Shown: positions 15,401-24,048 of the stretch, piece after piece
Numbering within the stretch: position 1 is the stretch's first letter
How the letters are laid out: each line of letters starts with the position of its first letter
Source of the DNA: an uncultured Azospirillum sp.
GTDB lineage: Bacteria > Pseudomonadota > Alphaproteobacteria > RF32 > CAG-239
Assembly: GCA_900539605.1 (NCBI GenBank)
Contig: UQCS01000010.1
Coordinates: forward strand, 1-53,358
Direction: 5' to 3'
Length of the DNA stretch: 53,358 nt
The notes under the pieces: model-generated
What the model saw: only the letters and a program-made list of their open reading frames with translations
Databases searched by the model: none
Told to the model about the DNA's origin: nothing
Made by a program: the position numbers and the translations under genes

Positions 15401-17776
15401 ATGAAAACTCGGACGATGTTTTTAGCTCTGGCTTTGATGCTGTCGGTGGCGGGAAATGCTTTGGCATCGGTAGATTGCAACAAAAATGTGCTTACTTCGA
15501 CAACAGAACAATATGTTTGTCTGTCTCCCGCGCTGAAGAAGTTGAATAATGAAGTGCGGCGGGCGGAAGATATGCTTTCCGAACAGGCGGCGCATATCAG
15601 GAAAAAACTGTCGGAGCTGAAACAGCAGGAACCTGCGGGCGGTGAAGCGGGGATGTTTTCGGCAGCAAAAGAGGAAGCTGCGGCCGAGGTTAAATTTTAT
15701 GACAGTGTTTTGTCGCGGATGAGAGCCGAAAATCAGCGATTGGAGAAATGCCGGGACGAAAAATGTTTGACAGAGGGCTACCGGGCGTATAAGCAAGCGC
15801 TTTCGGAATACAGACGGGCAAGACAATGTCAGGTTTTGCAGATTCCGAACGGATGTGAGATTTATGTGTATAGTGATAAAGACACCACCAACAGAAGCCG
15901 GAACTTTTCCATTTCCCAAAAATATTATACCTTTGAAAGTAGTTTGAAAATCAACCGTCCGCATAAATGTGTTTATTTGTTTCTGGCTTCTCAATATGCG
16001 AGGGTATGGAATATTCAGGTGACCAAAGACACAGATCTTCGGAAAATTTTTGTCGGCGCCGATGATAATCAGGCGGTGCGCGGTTATCCTGAAAAAACGG
16101 AAGTGGTTATCGGTTTGAATACAGATGCGGCTAAAAACGCAGAGCTTTGTTTTAACCGTTATGTTGCATCGGATAAAGCGGCAGAATTTTTTGCCCGCCA
16201 TAATATTGGGGCCGATCGGATCAATATGGTTTATGACGGCAAAATCGGCGATAACGCGCCGTTGTCCGAATATGCGGTGTCGGATCGTTTTGCCGGTATC
16301 GGGCAGGTTGAGGGACTGCGTCCGCGCGAGGAAGGCTGGAACCAGCTGATTGCCGCCGGCAAGGCACGGCGGCTCACAGATGCCGATTTGGAGCAAATGA
16401 AGGCAGATGGTGTGGTTAATCTGGATAATGAGAATTTTTATCTTAAAACTTCTGATTATAAATTTATTTATCAATACGGCGTTTCGGGAACAAGAGGATA
16501 TGTGTTGACAGCTGCGGTTGACAGCCTTCCGGCCGGTACCGAGCATGAAAATGTTTTTCTTGCGCCCGGGGTGGTGCCGCCGGCAGATCTGAAGCTGAGC
16601 CAGACTTTTGTCGGCATGGCGAGAAAGCCGGATATGTTTTCCAAAGCTTATATGATGCTGCCGTTGAAAGAAAAACCGCAATTGGCCGATTGCAACCGAC
16701 CGCAAAATCTGACCGAAAAGGTTATTTGTGCCGATGATGAACTGAGAACTAGAAATCAGGCGGTTAAAGAGGCGGCCGCGGCCGTGAGTGATGCGGACGA
16801 AAAGAATATTGCCGACATTTTTACCGCTTATACCGTTTATCGGCTGCGGGGCTGTCAAAGCCGCGATTGTCTGCTGAAAGCTTTTGACTATGCGGATAAA
16901 TGGTTCAAAGGCCGGCAATATTCCGAAAAATATAAAGAAAAAGAACCGCTTCGCTGCCAGTTAAAAAATATTGACGATGATTGCGAAGTCTATGCTTATA
17001 GTTCTGACAGGGGGATGCGCGAGGAAAAAAATCTGTTCATCAGCGAGCAGAACCTTACTTATTCGGCGGATGTTAAAATCAACCGGCCGGGCAAATGTGT
17101 GGTTATGTTATTGTCTTCGTACCGTCCTGTTATTTGGAATATTTATACCACACCGCAGACAGATTTGCGGGCGGTTTTGGCCGGCGGGCATTATGAACAG
17201 ATGATCCGCGGCCCGAAAGCCGGCGTGCAGACCAAAAACCGCAACGGTAACTATATGAATGACAGTGATGATCGTTGTTTGAATTATCATTTTGACAAGG
17301 ACGAAATTGTCGAGGCGGTCGAAGAGCTGAACATTGGGCTGAAAAACGTGCGGGTTTTGGATCGGCCGGTTGTGGGCGAAGAAAAAGATTGGTCTGTCTA
17401 CGAATATGATCCGCAGATTGTTGACGGCGAATTTTTGGTTTTGGATATTTTGCCCGAGGATGCCGGGCTGGAACAATTGATCAAAGAAGGAAAAATCAGA
17501 AAAGCCAGCCGGAATGATATTGCCAGGATTAAGGCGGCGGGGTATTCCTTTTTGAACGGAACATCGCCGAAAGAATATCAGAATCCGTTTGAATATGGTG
17601 CTTTCAGAATGTACGTTTTACTGCGGGAATTTGAAAAGCTGCCGGCAGGTCTGGCCGGCGGAAAAAGTATTGTGCTGATGGTGCCCAAAGATATGAGAGT
17701 GCCGGATAACAACAGCGGGCATAATGATTTTTACGGGATCAATTTGTTTGCCGCCGAGCTGTGGGAAGAAAAATAA
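15401..17776 (+). CDS. Large secreted protein: tandem LprI-like (DUF1311-type) units
   Basis: Start taken at the ATG at 15401, after AGGAAGGG, which gives a good signal peptide (MKTRTMFLALALML...ALA). The mature protein is one unit repeated: C26 in V-D-C-N-K-N and C431 in A-D-C-N-R-P are 405 residues apart. Each unit begins with a short helical domain with paired cysteines (C-x-n-C, then C-x3-4-C-L) like the LprI/DUF1311 lysozyme-inhibitor-type domain, then a beta-rich part with I-N-R-P-x-K-C-V and W-N-I, then a C-terminal part with E-Q-L-I-A-A-G-K or E-Q-L-I-K-E-G-K. The LprI link is by pattern only. It is probably periplasmic or exported. An 86-base gap with a promoter follows before the next gene. 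Confidence 0.7.
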   Translation: MKTRTMFLALALMLSVAGNALASVDCNKNVLTSTTEQYVCLSPALKKLNNEVRRAEDMLSEQAAHIRKKLSELKQQEPAGGEAGMFSAAKEEAAAEVKFYDSVLSRMRAENQRLEKCRDEKCLTEGYRAYKQALSEYRRARQCQVLQIPNGCEIYVYSDKDTTNRSRNFSISQKYYTFESSLKINRPHKCVYLFLASQYARVWNIQVTKDTDLRKIFVGADDNQAVRGYPEKTEVVIGLNTDAAKNAELCFNRYVASDKAAEFFARHNIGADRINMVYDGKIGDNAPLSEYAVSDRFAGIGQVEGLRPREEGWNQLIAAGKARRLTDADLEQMKADGVVNLDNENFYLKTSDYKFIYQYGVSGTRGYVLTAAVDSLPAGTEHENVFLAPGVVPPADLKLSQTFVGMARKPDMFSKAYMMLPLKEKPQLADCNRPQNLTEKVICADDELRTRNQAVKEAAAAVSDADEKNIADIFTAYTVYRLRGCQSRDCLLKAFDYADKWFKGRQYSEKYKEKEPLRCQLKNIDDDCEVYAYSSDRGMREEKNLFISEQNLTYSADVKINRPGKCVVMLLSSYRPVIWNIYTTPQTDLRAVLAGGHYEQMIRGPKAGVQTKNRNGNYMNDSDDRCLNYHFDKDEIVEAVEELNIGLKNVRVLDRPVVGEEKDWSVYEYDPQIVDGEFLVLDILPEDAGLEQLIKEGKIRKASRNDIARIKAAGYSFLNGTSPKEYQNPFEYGAFRMYVLLREFEKLPAGLAGGKSIVLMVPKDMRVPDNNSGHNDFYGINLFAAELWEEK

Positions 17777-17797
17777 GTTTGACAGAAAATATAATGG

Positions 17798-17825
17798 TTG
17801 ACTTTTTGTCTAATGGGCGTATCAT
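17798..17825 (+). promoter_or_regulatory. Sigma-70 promoter for the 17859 gene
   Basis: TTGACT, a 16-base spacer and TATCAT; the leader to the ATG at 17859 is about 25-30 bases, T/A-rich, with no Shine-Dalgarno sequence. Confidence 0.5.
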
Positions 17826-17858
17826 ATTCACTATGAACAATTTTTAATTTTATATATT

Positions 17859-18383
17859 ATGTTACCATGCGTATTTCAATTGAGCGAACTCGATGAGTTG
17901 GGCTTGATCTTGAAGGAAGAGAACAAGCATGTCTTTGTACATCACTTTGTTCAGTATGTTAAGGGACTTTTGCGGATGAAGGCTGCTATGGATTACACAG
18001 TTAATACCGGTTTCTGGCAGAACATTGATCCGAGCGGACCGAGCTGTTCTTTTGCTTCGGTTGTGTTTCCGAATGATTTTCATAAGGATTGGGCACTGCT
18101 GAAGTCGATGATCATTTTCAATCCTGATTACGGGATGCGGAATCTGGTCCAGAAGAATATGGCTTTTCTTCAGCGCTGTCAGCATCGGGCAGACAAACTC
18201 TCGCAACGTGGATTCTGGAACCTGCTATGCCATCATCGGTATTACCGGATTATCCGGCGGTATTTTAACAATGCCGACATGTCGGTAACCTTTCAAGACC
18301 TTTTTTCGGTTGCGATCGCGCATTTCATGAAAAAAGGCTGGGGCAAAGCCTGGGAGTTTAAGCAGATTGTAGAGGAATTGTAA
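17859..18383 (+). CDS. Protein of unknown function, 174 residues
   Basis: Not recognised. It appears soluble and helical, rich in Phe, Tyr, His and Trp, with basic patches toward the C-terminus (H-H-R-Y-Y-R-I-I-R-R-Y-F). It starts without a ribosome binding site in an AT-rich leader and uses AAG and GAG codons more than surrounding genes. It has its own promoter and terminator, so it is a single-gene unit. It converges with the antiporter gene of the following cluster. The codon start is chosen because a clear promoter lies just before it. Confidence 0.55.
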   Translation: MLPCVFQLSELDELGLILKEENKHVFVHHFVQYVKGLLRMKAAMDYTVNTGFWQNIDPSGPSCSFASVVFPNDFHKDWALLKSMIIFNPDYGMRNLVQKNMAFLQRCQHRADKLSQRGFWNLLCHHRYYRIIRRYFNNADMSVTFQDLFSVAIAHFMKKGWGKAWEFKQIVEEL

Positions 18384-18400
18384 TTCTCAAGTACGGCGAA

Positions 18401-18438
18401 CAAGGAGAATGGGTTGACCATTCTCCTTGTTGCGTTTT
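18401..18438 (+). terminator. Rho-independent terminator after the 17859 gene
   Basis: Perfect 12-bp stem CAAGGAGAATGG / CCATTCTCCTTG around a 5-base loop, then a short T run. It lies between convergent genes. Confidence 0.85.
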
Positions 18439-18465
18439 TAAATTTAGTATGGATTGGAACCGGTG

Positions 18466-20070
18466 TCAGTTGAGATTGACGATTCCGCGCGAAAAGGCAT
18501 AGAGGGCCCAAAGCGCAATTACAACCAACAGGCAGGCCAGAGCTGCTTCGCCGATGGTAAAGGCCTTTTGATCCGGAGCCGATTGTTTGCGCGCCCAGAT
18601 AAAGACCGGAATACCGATCGCCATAAAGACAACGGCCATTAACAAGTAGTTCAGGCCGGCGGCATAAATCAACCACAGAGCGTAAATCGAGCCGATCACC
18701 GACGAGATCAGGGCAGTGGAACGCCGGATGTAGGCGTTGGCCGGATATTCGCCGTCTTCGCATATCTTCCACAAATAGGCGCAGCTGGAGAAATAGGCCG
18801 GCAGCACCATAACGCTGGTAATGCTGAGCATGGTGTTCCATGCATTGTTGGAAAAGTAGACCAACAAAATGATGGCTTGCATTAAAATACTGGTGACCCA
18901 CAGCGAAACAGAAGGTGACTGATATTTGTTTTCCCGGGCGAATTCGCGGGGGAAGGTTCCGTTTGCGCCTGCAGCCTGCGGAATTTGCGCCGTAATCATT
19001 GTCCACGCCAGCCAGCTGGTCAATACAGAAATCAGCAGGCCGATGTTCATCAGCCAGGCACCCCAAGGACCGACGATTTTTTCCAAAACACCGGCGGTTG
19101 ACGGGTTGGGAATAGCGGCTAATTCTGCCTGGCTCATATAGCCGAACGGCAGCAGCGAAAGCAGGACATAAATGACGAGACAGCCGACAAATCCGAGGAC
19201 GGTCGCTCTGCCGACGGTTTGCGGACTTTTGGCGTGTTTTGACATCACGACGGCACCTTCGATACCAATGAAAGCCCATAAAGTAACCAGCATGGTGCTT
19301 TTGATCTGAGTGCTGAGGCCGCCGAGAGTACGGGTGTTTTCTCCCCAGAAGTTAAAATCAAAGCGGTCGTGATGGAAAACCAGCAGCGTAATCAGAATGA
19401 ACAGCAGCAACGGGACGATTTTGGCTACCGTGCCGATCGCATTGATCAGCGTGGCCTGTTTGATACCGCGCAAAACCAGGAAATTGAACCCCCAAATCAG
19501 GATAGAGCCGCCGATGATGGATGCCAAATTGTTGCCGCCGGCAAAATAGGGCGGAAAAAAGTAATTGAGGGCATCCATAGTGATGACGGCATAGCCGACG
19601 TTGCCGCAGATCTGACACAACCAGTATGACCAGCCGATGGTAAACCCGACATAAGGGCCGAATCCGGCGCGACTGTACATATAAATACCGGCAGTGAGAT
19701 TCGGTTTGGCTACTGACAAAGTGCGAAAGGTGTTGGCGATGAAGTAAACGCCGAATCCGGTGATGATCCATGACAGCAGTACTGCACCGGCCGAGGCGCC
19801 GGCTGCCATATTTTGCGGCAACGAGTAGATGCCGCCGCCGATCATAGAGCTGACAACAATGGCTGCTAAGGCAAAAACGCCGAGACCGCCGGATGAGTTT
19901 TGCGGCGTGTCCGGATGGGAAACATGGTTGCTCGCGGCAACATTATCGGCATGAGAGCCGTTATTCAGTGTTTCGCTTCGGGAGAAGTCGTTTTTTCCGG
20001 CGGCGCTGGCACGGATTCCTGAGCTGCCGCACGCTGCATCCGGGTAGGAAATATTATTTTTATCAGTCAT
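18466..20070 (-). CDS. aaxC: APC-family antiporter, arginine/agmatine type (AaxC-like)
   Basis: Inner-membrane amino-acid/amine exchanger with about twelve to thirteen segments. The first segment contains S-M-I-G-G-G-I-Y, the helix-breaking motif of APC antiporters, and W-A-F-I-G-I-E-G-A follows in the middle. The likely job is to import arginine and export agmatine made by the decarboxylase encoded just upstream, as in the chlamydial AaxC. The protein (534 residues) carries a hydrophilic N-terminal extension of about 60 residues not usual in this family. It ends at 18466 and its AAAGGATG ribosome binding site is good. Glutamate/GABA or ornithine exchange is possible; the neighbouring decarboxylase favours arginine. 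Confidence 0.82.
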   Translation of the reverse strand: MTDKNNISYPDAACGSSGIRASAAGKNDFSRSETLNNGSHADNVAASNHVSHPDTPQNSSGGLGVFALAAIVVSSMIGGGIYSLPQNMAAGASAGAVLLSWIITGFGVYFIANTFRTLSVAKPNLTAGIYMYSRAGFGPYVGFTIGWSYWLCQICGNVGYAVITMDALNYFFPPYFAGGNNLASIIGGSILIWGFNFLVLRGIKQATLINAIGTVAKIVPLLLFILITLLVFHHDRFDFNFWGENTRTLGGLSTQIKSTMLVTLWAFIGIEGAVVMSKHAKSPQTVGRATVLGFVGCLVIYVLLSLLPFGYMSQAELAAIPNPSTAGVLEKIVGPWGAWLMNIGLLISVLTSWLAWTMITAQIPQAAGANGTFPREFARENKYQSPSVSLWVTSILMQAIILLVYFSNNAWNTMLSITSVMVLPAYFSSCAYLWKICEDGEYPANAYIRRSTALISSVIGSIYALWLIYAAGLNYLLMAVVFMAIGIPVFIWARKQSAPDQKAFTIGEAALACLLVVIALWALYAFSRGIVNLN

Positions 20071-20108
20071 TTTTACATCCTTTTTTGTAAAATTGATTCT
20101 AACGAAAG

Positions 20109-20143
20109 GAGGCGAAGCAACCGGTTAAAGATTGTTCCGCCTC
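20109..20143 (-). promoter_or_regulatory. Intercistronic hairpin between aaxB and aaxC
   Basis: On the minus strand GAGGCGGAACAA pairs with TTGCTTCGCCTC (12 pairs with one mismatch and one G-T), loop about 11 bases. There is no T run, so it is more likely an mRNA processing or stability element than a terminator. It would separate expression of the decarboxylase from that of the antiporter. Confidence 0.45.
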
Positions 20144-20209
20144 ACGTTCGGGATCAGCTTCTCAAAACAACTGAGATCTGACAAACTCAATTGTCTTCAT
20201 CAAAGCCGA

Positions 20210-20791
20210 TTAAACCTTGGCCGGATCTGCATGTTCAAAATTCAGGAAGCCAAGGCAAGTCAGACTGTAACCAAACTGCTGGGTGATGTTCAGGTAGTTG
20301 TGGTACAGTTGAAATTCGCTGTGTTTCTGAACGCCGCGGATTTCGAGTTCGTGATTCAGCGAACGGTTCAGCCACATTTCACAATGGGTTTTGGCGATGT
20401 CATCATCAATGTATGTATCAAAATATTCGACGTATTCGGCAGCCCAGCCGCCGATCAATTCACCTTTGTCGTCTTTACCCCAGCAAACGCCGATACCGGT
20501 TGCAATGGCCTTGTGGTCGTCGCGGCTGGCACCGTTTCCGGCCATAATGACTTCCAGAACGGCACCATGTTTGAACTGGTTGACGACTTTGTCGACCGGG
20601 ACAATATTACCAAATAATTCTTTCGGCAATACAGAGGTATAGGGAATAACATTAAAGTTTTCGATTTTGGCCTGCAACAGGGCTGAGTCATAGCAGAAAG
20701 TTTCGAAAGGTTGTGGCGGAATTCCTTCATCAGCCTGTCCGACGCCGCCAGTTTGAAATGCCAGGGTCGGGTAACGAACGCCTTCTGTCAT
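20210..20791 (-). CDS. aaxB: Pyruvoyl-dependent arginine decarboxylase (AaxB-like)
   Basis: Converts arginine to agmatine and CO2 using a pyruvoyl group made by self-cleavage. The processing site T52-S53 is in I-P-Y-T-S-V-L-P, with S53 expected to become the pyruvoyl group; the same T-S pair at the same numbering is known from chlamydial AaxB. The E-V-I-M-A and G-V-C-W-G-K stretches are further family landmarks. The 193-residue length fits. The start at 20791 has AAAGGAG. It is the first gene of a leftward pair with the antiporter, and diverges from the porin. Decarboxylation consumes a cytosolic proton, so acid resistance or competition for arginine is a likely role. Confidence 0.9.
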   Translation of the reverse strand: MTEGVRYPTLAFQTGGVGQADEGIPPQPFETFCYDSALLQAKIENFNVIPYTSVLPKELFGNIVPVDKVVNQFKHGAVLEVIMAGNGASRDDHKAIATGIGVCWGKDDKGELIGGWAAEYVEYFDTYIDDDIAKTHCEMWLNRSLNHELEIRGVQKHSEFQLYHNYLNITQQFGYSLTCLGFLNFEHADPAKV

Positions 20792-20819
20792 AGTGTTTCT
20801 CCTTTATAAAAAATTGTTT

Positions 20820-20896
20820 TGTGCTTTTACAGGCTATGAGGTAATTAGTGCCCTGTTTTTTTCAAGCAGCAGTTATACTAAAGATGTAAAAGCACA
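20820..20896. promoter_or_regulatory. Divergent control region with 12-bp inverted repeat
   Basis: TGTGCTTTTACA at 20820-20831 and its exact complement TGTAAAAGCACA at 20885-20896 lie 53 bases apart in the space between the aaxB-type gene (leftward) and the porin gene (rightward). The symmetric placement suggests binding of one regulator to both arms, perhaps with looping. A fold-back RNA is an alternative. Confidence 0.5.
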
Positions 20897-20969
20897 GGAG
20901 TGTCCTTTATATTTTGATTTTTGTATTTAAATTGAAAAAGATTTTAATTTCGGACAAGAGGGAAAGATA

Positions 20970-22199
20970 ATGACAAAAAAACAGCATTTGTTAATTGGTA
21001 GTCTGATCGGGACGTTTTTTGCCCATGCCGCTGCCGCTTCGGCGATCCCCGCAGCCAGCCTGCCGCGTGGTGCACGTCAGCCGGACAACGTGTCGCAGCC
21101 GCGCCGGCATTCTTCGTTCAGCGATTTCGGCAAAGATTATGCGGATTTTAAGGATTATTTGAACAAGGAATATGGCTTTGACTACTCGGTCGATGTTTCT
21201 TATATGCCGCAACGCGGTGCGCCGAACGGTCGCAAAACCGCTTATCAGACGATGATTTATCCGAGTTTTACGTGGACGACTTTTGACAACGAGTATGGAA
21301 CCGGAACTCTGAATTTTGCGTACAATATTGTTCGTTACGGCGGTTCTTCGGCAGCCCGGATCGGCAGTAACATCGGTGTGGTGAGTGACATTAACGACTA
21401 CAGCACCAAGTCAAACGAGTTTGACGAGCTTTATTACAGTTATCAGCTGGGCGGTTCGTGGAAATGGCTTACCATCGCAGCAGGGCAGTTTCCGCTGTAT
21501 AACTTTGACGGTACTCAATATGATTCCAACCAGCAGGTGAACTTTATCAATTTTGCTCTGTCACAGAATGCCAGCTCAACGTATTCGACCGCCGGTGTCG
21601 GTGCCTATATGCAGGCGACTCCGAATTCGGAATGGACGTTTGCCGCCGGGGCTCAGGATGCAACGAACGTCGATGCCATCAGTGTCAGAGTCAATCATCT
21701 TGACGAAAAACATTATACCACCTTTGGTTATGTTTCCTATACCCCGACAATTAAAGGTGTCGGCGAAACTCAGATTTCGGTTTTGCTGTATAATCAGCCG
21801 TGGGTAAAGGAACAGCAACAGACCACGAACGGCTGGTCGCTCAACGTTAATCAGAATATCGGCCAAAAGTTGGCGGTATTCGGGCGCATTAACGGTGTTT
21901 CGGGGTCGGTGGCCACAATTAACCAGTCCTGGGTACTGGGTATGGTTTACAATAATCCGATCGACCGCAATCCGTTGGATCAAATCGGATTGGCTTTTGC
22001 CTACAACAAAATTGACGAGGCAGCCGTGGGCGATAAAATTTATCATAGCAGCGAAAAAGTTGTGGAAGCCTATTGGGCCTGGGGAATATCGAAATGGATG
22101 ACATTGACGCCGGATATTCAGTTTTATATTGATCCGGCTCTTAACCGAAAATCGGATTATGATACCGTGGTCAGCTTGCGTGCCAGTTTCTTTTTCTGA
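20970..22199 (+). CDS. OprB-type outer-membrane porin (AaxA-like)
   Basis: A 409-residue outer-membrane beta-barrel: a signal peptide ending A-A-A-A-S-A, then alternating aromatic-rich strands, then the OprB-family C-terminus with E-A-Y-W-A-W-G-I, L-T-P-D-I-Q-F-Y and R-A-S-F-F-F ending in phenylalanine. In Chlamydia the arginine system includes an OprB-family porin, AaxA, coded next to AaxB and AaxC; here it is divergent from them. Arginine passage is inferred only from this neighbourhood; a sugar-selective role is the alternative. The start has AGAGGGAAAG upstream. A terminator follows. Confidence 0.8.
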   Translation: MTKKQHLLIGSLIGTFFAHAAAASAIPAASLPRGARQPDNVSQPRRHSSFSDFGKDYADFKDYLNKEYGFDYSVDVSYMPQRGAPNGRKTAYQTMIYPSFTWTTFDNEYGTGTLNFAYNIVRYGGSSAARIGSNIGVVSDINDYSTKSNEFDELYYSYQLGGSWKWLTIAAGQFPLYNFDGTQYDSNQQVNFINFALSQNASSTYSTAGVGAYMQATPNSEWTFAAGAQDATNVDAISVRVNHLDEKHYTTFGYVSYTPTIKGVGETQISVLLYNQPWVKEQQQTTNGWSLNVNQNIGQKLAVFGRINGVSGSVATINQSWVLGMVYNNPIDRNPLDQIGLAFAYNKIDEAAVGDKIYHSSEKVVEAYWAWGISKWMTLTPDIQFYIDPALNRKSDYDTVVSLRASFFF

Positions 22200-22225
22200 G
22201 ACGGAAAAGAGCAATGTGTAAAAAG

Positions 22226-22250
22226 AAAGCCCCGGCAATGCCGGGGCTTT
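22226..22250 (+). terminator. Rho-independent terminator after the porin gene
   Basis: Perfect stem AAAGCCCCGG / CCGGGGCTTT with a 5-base loop. It may also serve the gene that ends at 22274 on the other strand. Confidence 0.75.
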
Positions 22251-22273
22251 GAATTTGAATGTCTGCAGTCGGT

Positions 22274-23308
22274 TTATATTTCCCGTCCGTCCCTGAGGGC
22301 AGTGCAGGGGCGGCGGGTTGCCGATGCTGCAAGGTAATGCGGGGTTTGTATCCGAAAGACGGCCATCGCTTGCCGGCTGTTGCTGTCTGTTTTGCGTCCT
22401 TTGTAGAAAAACTGCATCATTTTCTGGGCTTCCTGGATCGGGACGACCTGCAGATTGCCTTTTTCAACATCAATCAGGCGGTTGTTTTGCAATTCGAGTA
22501 AAATTGCTTTTTGCGCGATATGGCGAAGTTTGATCACGATGCCGCTGCGTTTTTTCAATGCCCATTCTCCATCGCGGTTGAAACTGCGGACTTTGCCATT
22601 GCCGATGTAGGTGGTGGCATGAAAATAGCCGCCGCCGCGGGGCGTCATGACGATATCTCCCGGTTCAAGATCAGCGGTATTGATTGTACCCTGTCGGATA
22701 CAGTCTCCAAAACCTTTCCGGGTCAGATAAGCAATGAAACGATTGCATTCGACGGCATGCGCGCCTTCGGTGTCATACTGCGGCAATACTTTGTTGAAAT
22801 CGCCGCAACGGTTGGCGTCGATCAAAGCGCGGTTAATAGCGGTGATACAGTAGTTGTTTTTGCCGGACAGGCCACCGTTGGGATAAACGATATTGAAAAA
22901 GTTGTTTTTGACGTAAGTTGTTTTTTGTCCGTTTGCCGTCGCCTTTTTGATGGCTTTGAGATGCTTGGAGGTGGCTTTCAGATACTCGTCGACCAGCCAG
23001 TCGGCCCGCTGGTTGATTTCATTTTGGATATCGACTTCGATCAGTCTGCCGTAAGCGAGCATTTCTTCCGATCCGACGGAGGTTCTTGCCGGAGTGTGGG
23101 TGAGCATGCCGATGTTATCCGGTGTCGGCGTGTTGCGGCTTTCGTCGTTTTGTGCTTCGGCATTAAGCGGGGAGGATGCCACCGTTCCCGCCATCGTCAG
23201 TCCGGCGAGAAACTTACGCAGGCGATAGAGATTTTTGCGAACTTTTATTTTTAAAATTTTAGCGGATTTTGTTTTGTCGGACGGCATTTTTTTCTTCATT
23301 CTGATCAT
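22274..23308 (-). CDS. Secreted papain-fold (NlpC/CHAP-like) protein, unknown substrate
   Basis: The start is set at the ATG at 23308; the best upstream signal (TTGAGAAT) is weak and other ATGs at 23299 and 23287 are possible. A long basic N-terminus leads to a hydrophobic stretch (A-G-L-T-M-A-G-T-V-A-S-S-P-L-N-A), so export is likely. The C-terminal part has N-Y-C-I-T-A-I-N-R-A, then L-E-P-G-D-I-V-M, F-H-A-T-T-Y-I-G and V-R-S-F-N-R-D-G, which is the order Cys, then His, then a polar residue of NlpC/P60- and CHAP-type amidases. A long helical region (roughly residues 80-130) precedes it. A peptidoglycan amidase role is inferred. Cys-His pairing is visible, but the family name is not certain. 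Confidence 0.55.
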   Translation of the reverse strand: MIRMKKKMPSDKTKSAKILKIKVRKNLYRLRKFLAGLTMAGTVASSPLNAEAQNDESRNTPTPDNIGMLTHTPARTSVGSEEMLAYGRLIEVDIQNEINQRADWLVDEYLKATSKHLKAIKKATANGQKTTYVKNNFFNIVYPNGGLSGKNNYCITAINRALIDANRCGDFNKVLPQYDTEGAHAVECNRFIAYLTRKGFGDCIRQGTINTADLEPGDIVMTPRGGGYFHATTYIGNGKVRSFNRDGEWALKKRSGIVIKLRHIAQKAILLELQNNRLIDVEKGNLQVVPIQEAQKMMQFFYKGRKTDSNSRQAMAVFRIQTPHYLAASATRRPCTALRDGREI

Positions 23309-23451
23309 GATTCTCAATTTTGTACAAATATAGCGGTTTTTAGAAAAAAGTCACCAAAAAAGTGATCACAGTAAAATTTTTTTTGCTTTACATTTGGATA
23401 TATTTGAAGATAAATAAAGATACATTAAAAACAATACATCAAAGAGATGAT

Positions 23452-24018
23452 ATGGCTAATATTTTGTTTAAGATAACCTTTGCCGCGGCGCTGTTGATTG
23501 TGAGCGGCTGCCAAAACCGGCAAGAAATCAGGCCCGCAATTGTGCCGGGCGTGGAGGTGAGAATGCCGGAAAGCAAAGTCAGCAAACCGAAACCGCAGCC
23601 GGTAAAGCGTCAGTTGAAAGTTATCGGTGCGGTGGAACCGGTTTATTTTTTGCCGATGAAGTCTCCGTTTTTGTCGCGTATTGATACCGGTGCCGAGACT
23701 TCTTCGATCGATACCGACAATCATCGTTTGTTTGAACGCGACGGTGAAAAATGGGTGGCTTTTGATTTGGTAAACCGGGAAAGCGGGGAGAGACACCATT
23801 TTGAGAAGAAAATCAAGCGTCAGCCCAAAGTTAAGCGCATCAATGGCCACGAAGAGCGGATTGTGGTGGTGATGGACATCAAAATGGGCGATGAAATCAT
23901 TAAAGAGCAATTTTCGCTGGCGGAACGTGACCGCTTTAGTTATCAGGGGCTGATCGGACGCAACATTCTGACCGGCCGGGCAATTGTTGACACTTCGCTT
24001 GCCAACACCCTTCGCTAA
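23452..24018 (+). CDS. Lipoprotein with retropepsin-like aspartic protease domain
   Basis: Start taken at ATG 23452, after AAGAGA, which gives a lipoprotein signal peptide with lipobox V-S-G-C (earlier in-frame codons are AT-rich leader). The rest resembles the aspartic-protease domain found beside RimK-like ATP-grasp enzymes (annotated 'ATP-dependent zinc protease'): D-T-G-A-E-T-S-S is the catalytic D-T-G, then G-L-I-G-R-N-I-L, the usual flap-region signature. Its neighbours are the transglutaminase-7TM and ATP-grasp genes, a conserved three-gene set. The product of the set is unknown; the protease is predicted to act on something in the periplasm. Confidence 0.82.
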   Translation: MANILFKITFAAALLIVSGCQNRQEIRPAIVPGVEVRMPESKVSKPKPQPVKRQLKVIGAVEPVYFLPMKSPFLSRIDTGAETSSIDTDNHRLFERDGEKWVAFDLVNRESGERHHFEKKIKRQPKVKRINGHEERIVVVMDIKMGDEIIKEQFSLAERDRFSYQGLIGRNILTGRAIVDTSLANTLR

Positions 24019-24048
24019 GCCGGCATTATCTGTGGTTGAGGACTGCGT

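Noticed and set aside
15422..16918. 498-residue minus-strand open frame
   Set aside because: Antisense to the well-supported secreted repeat protein; no start signal or recognisable domain.
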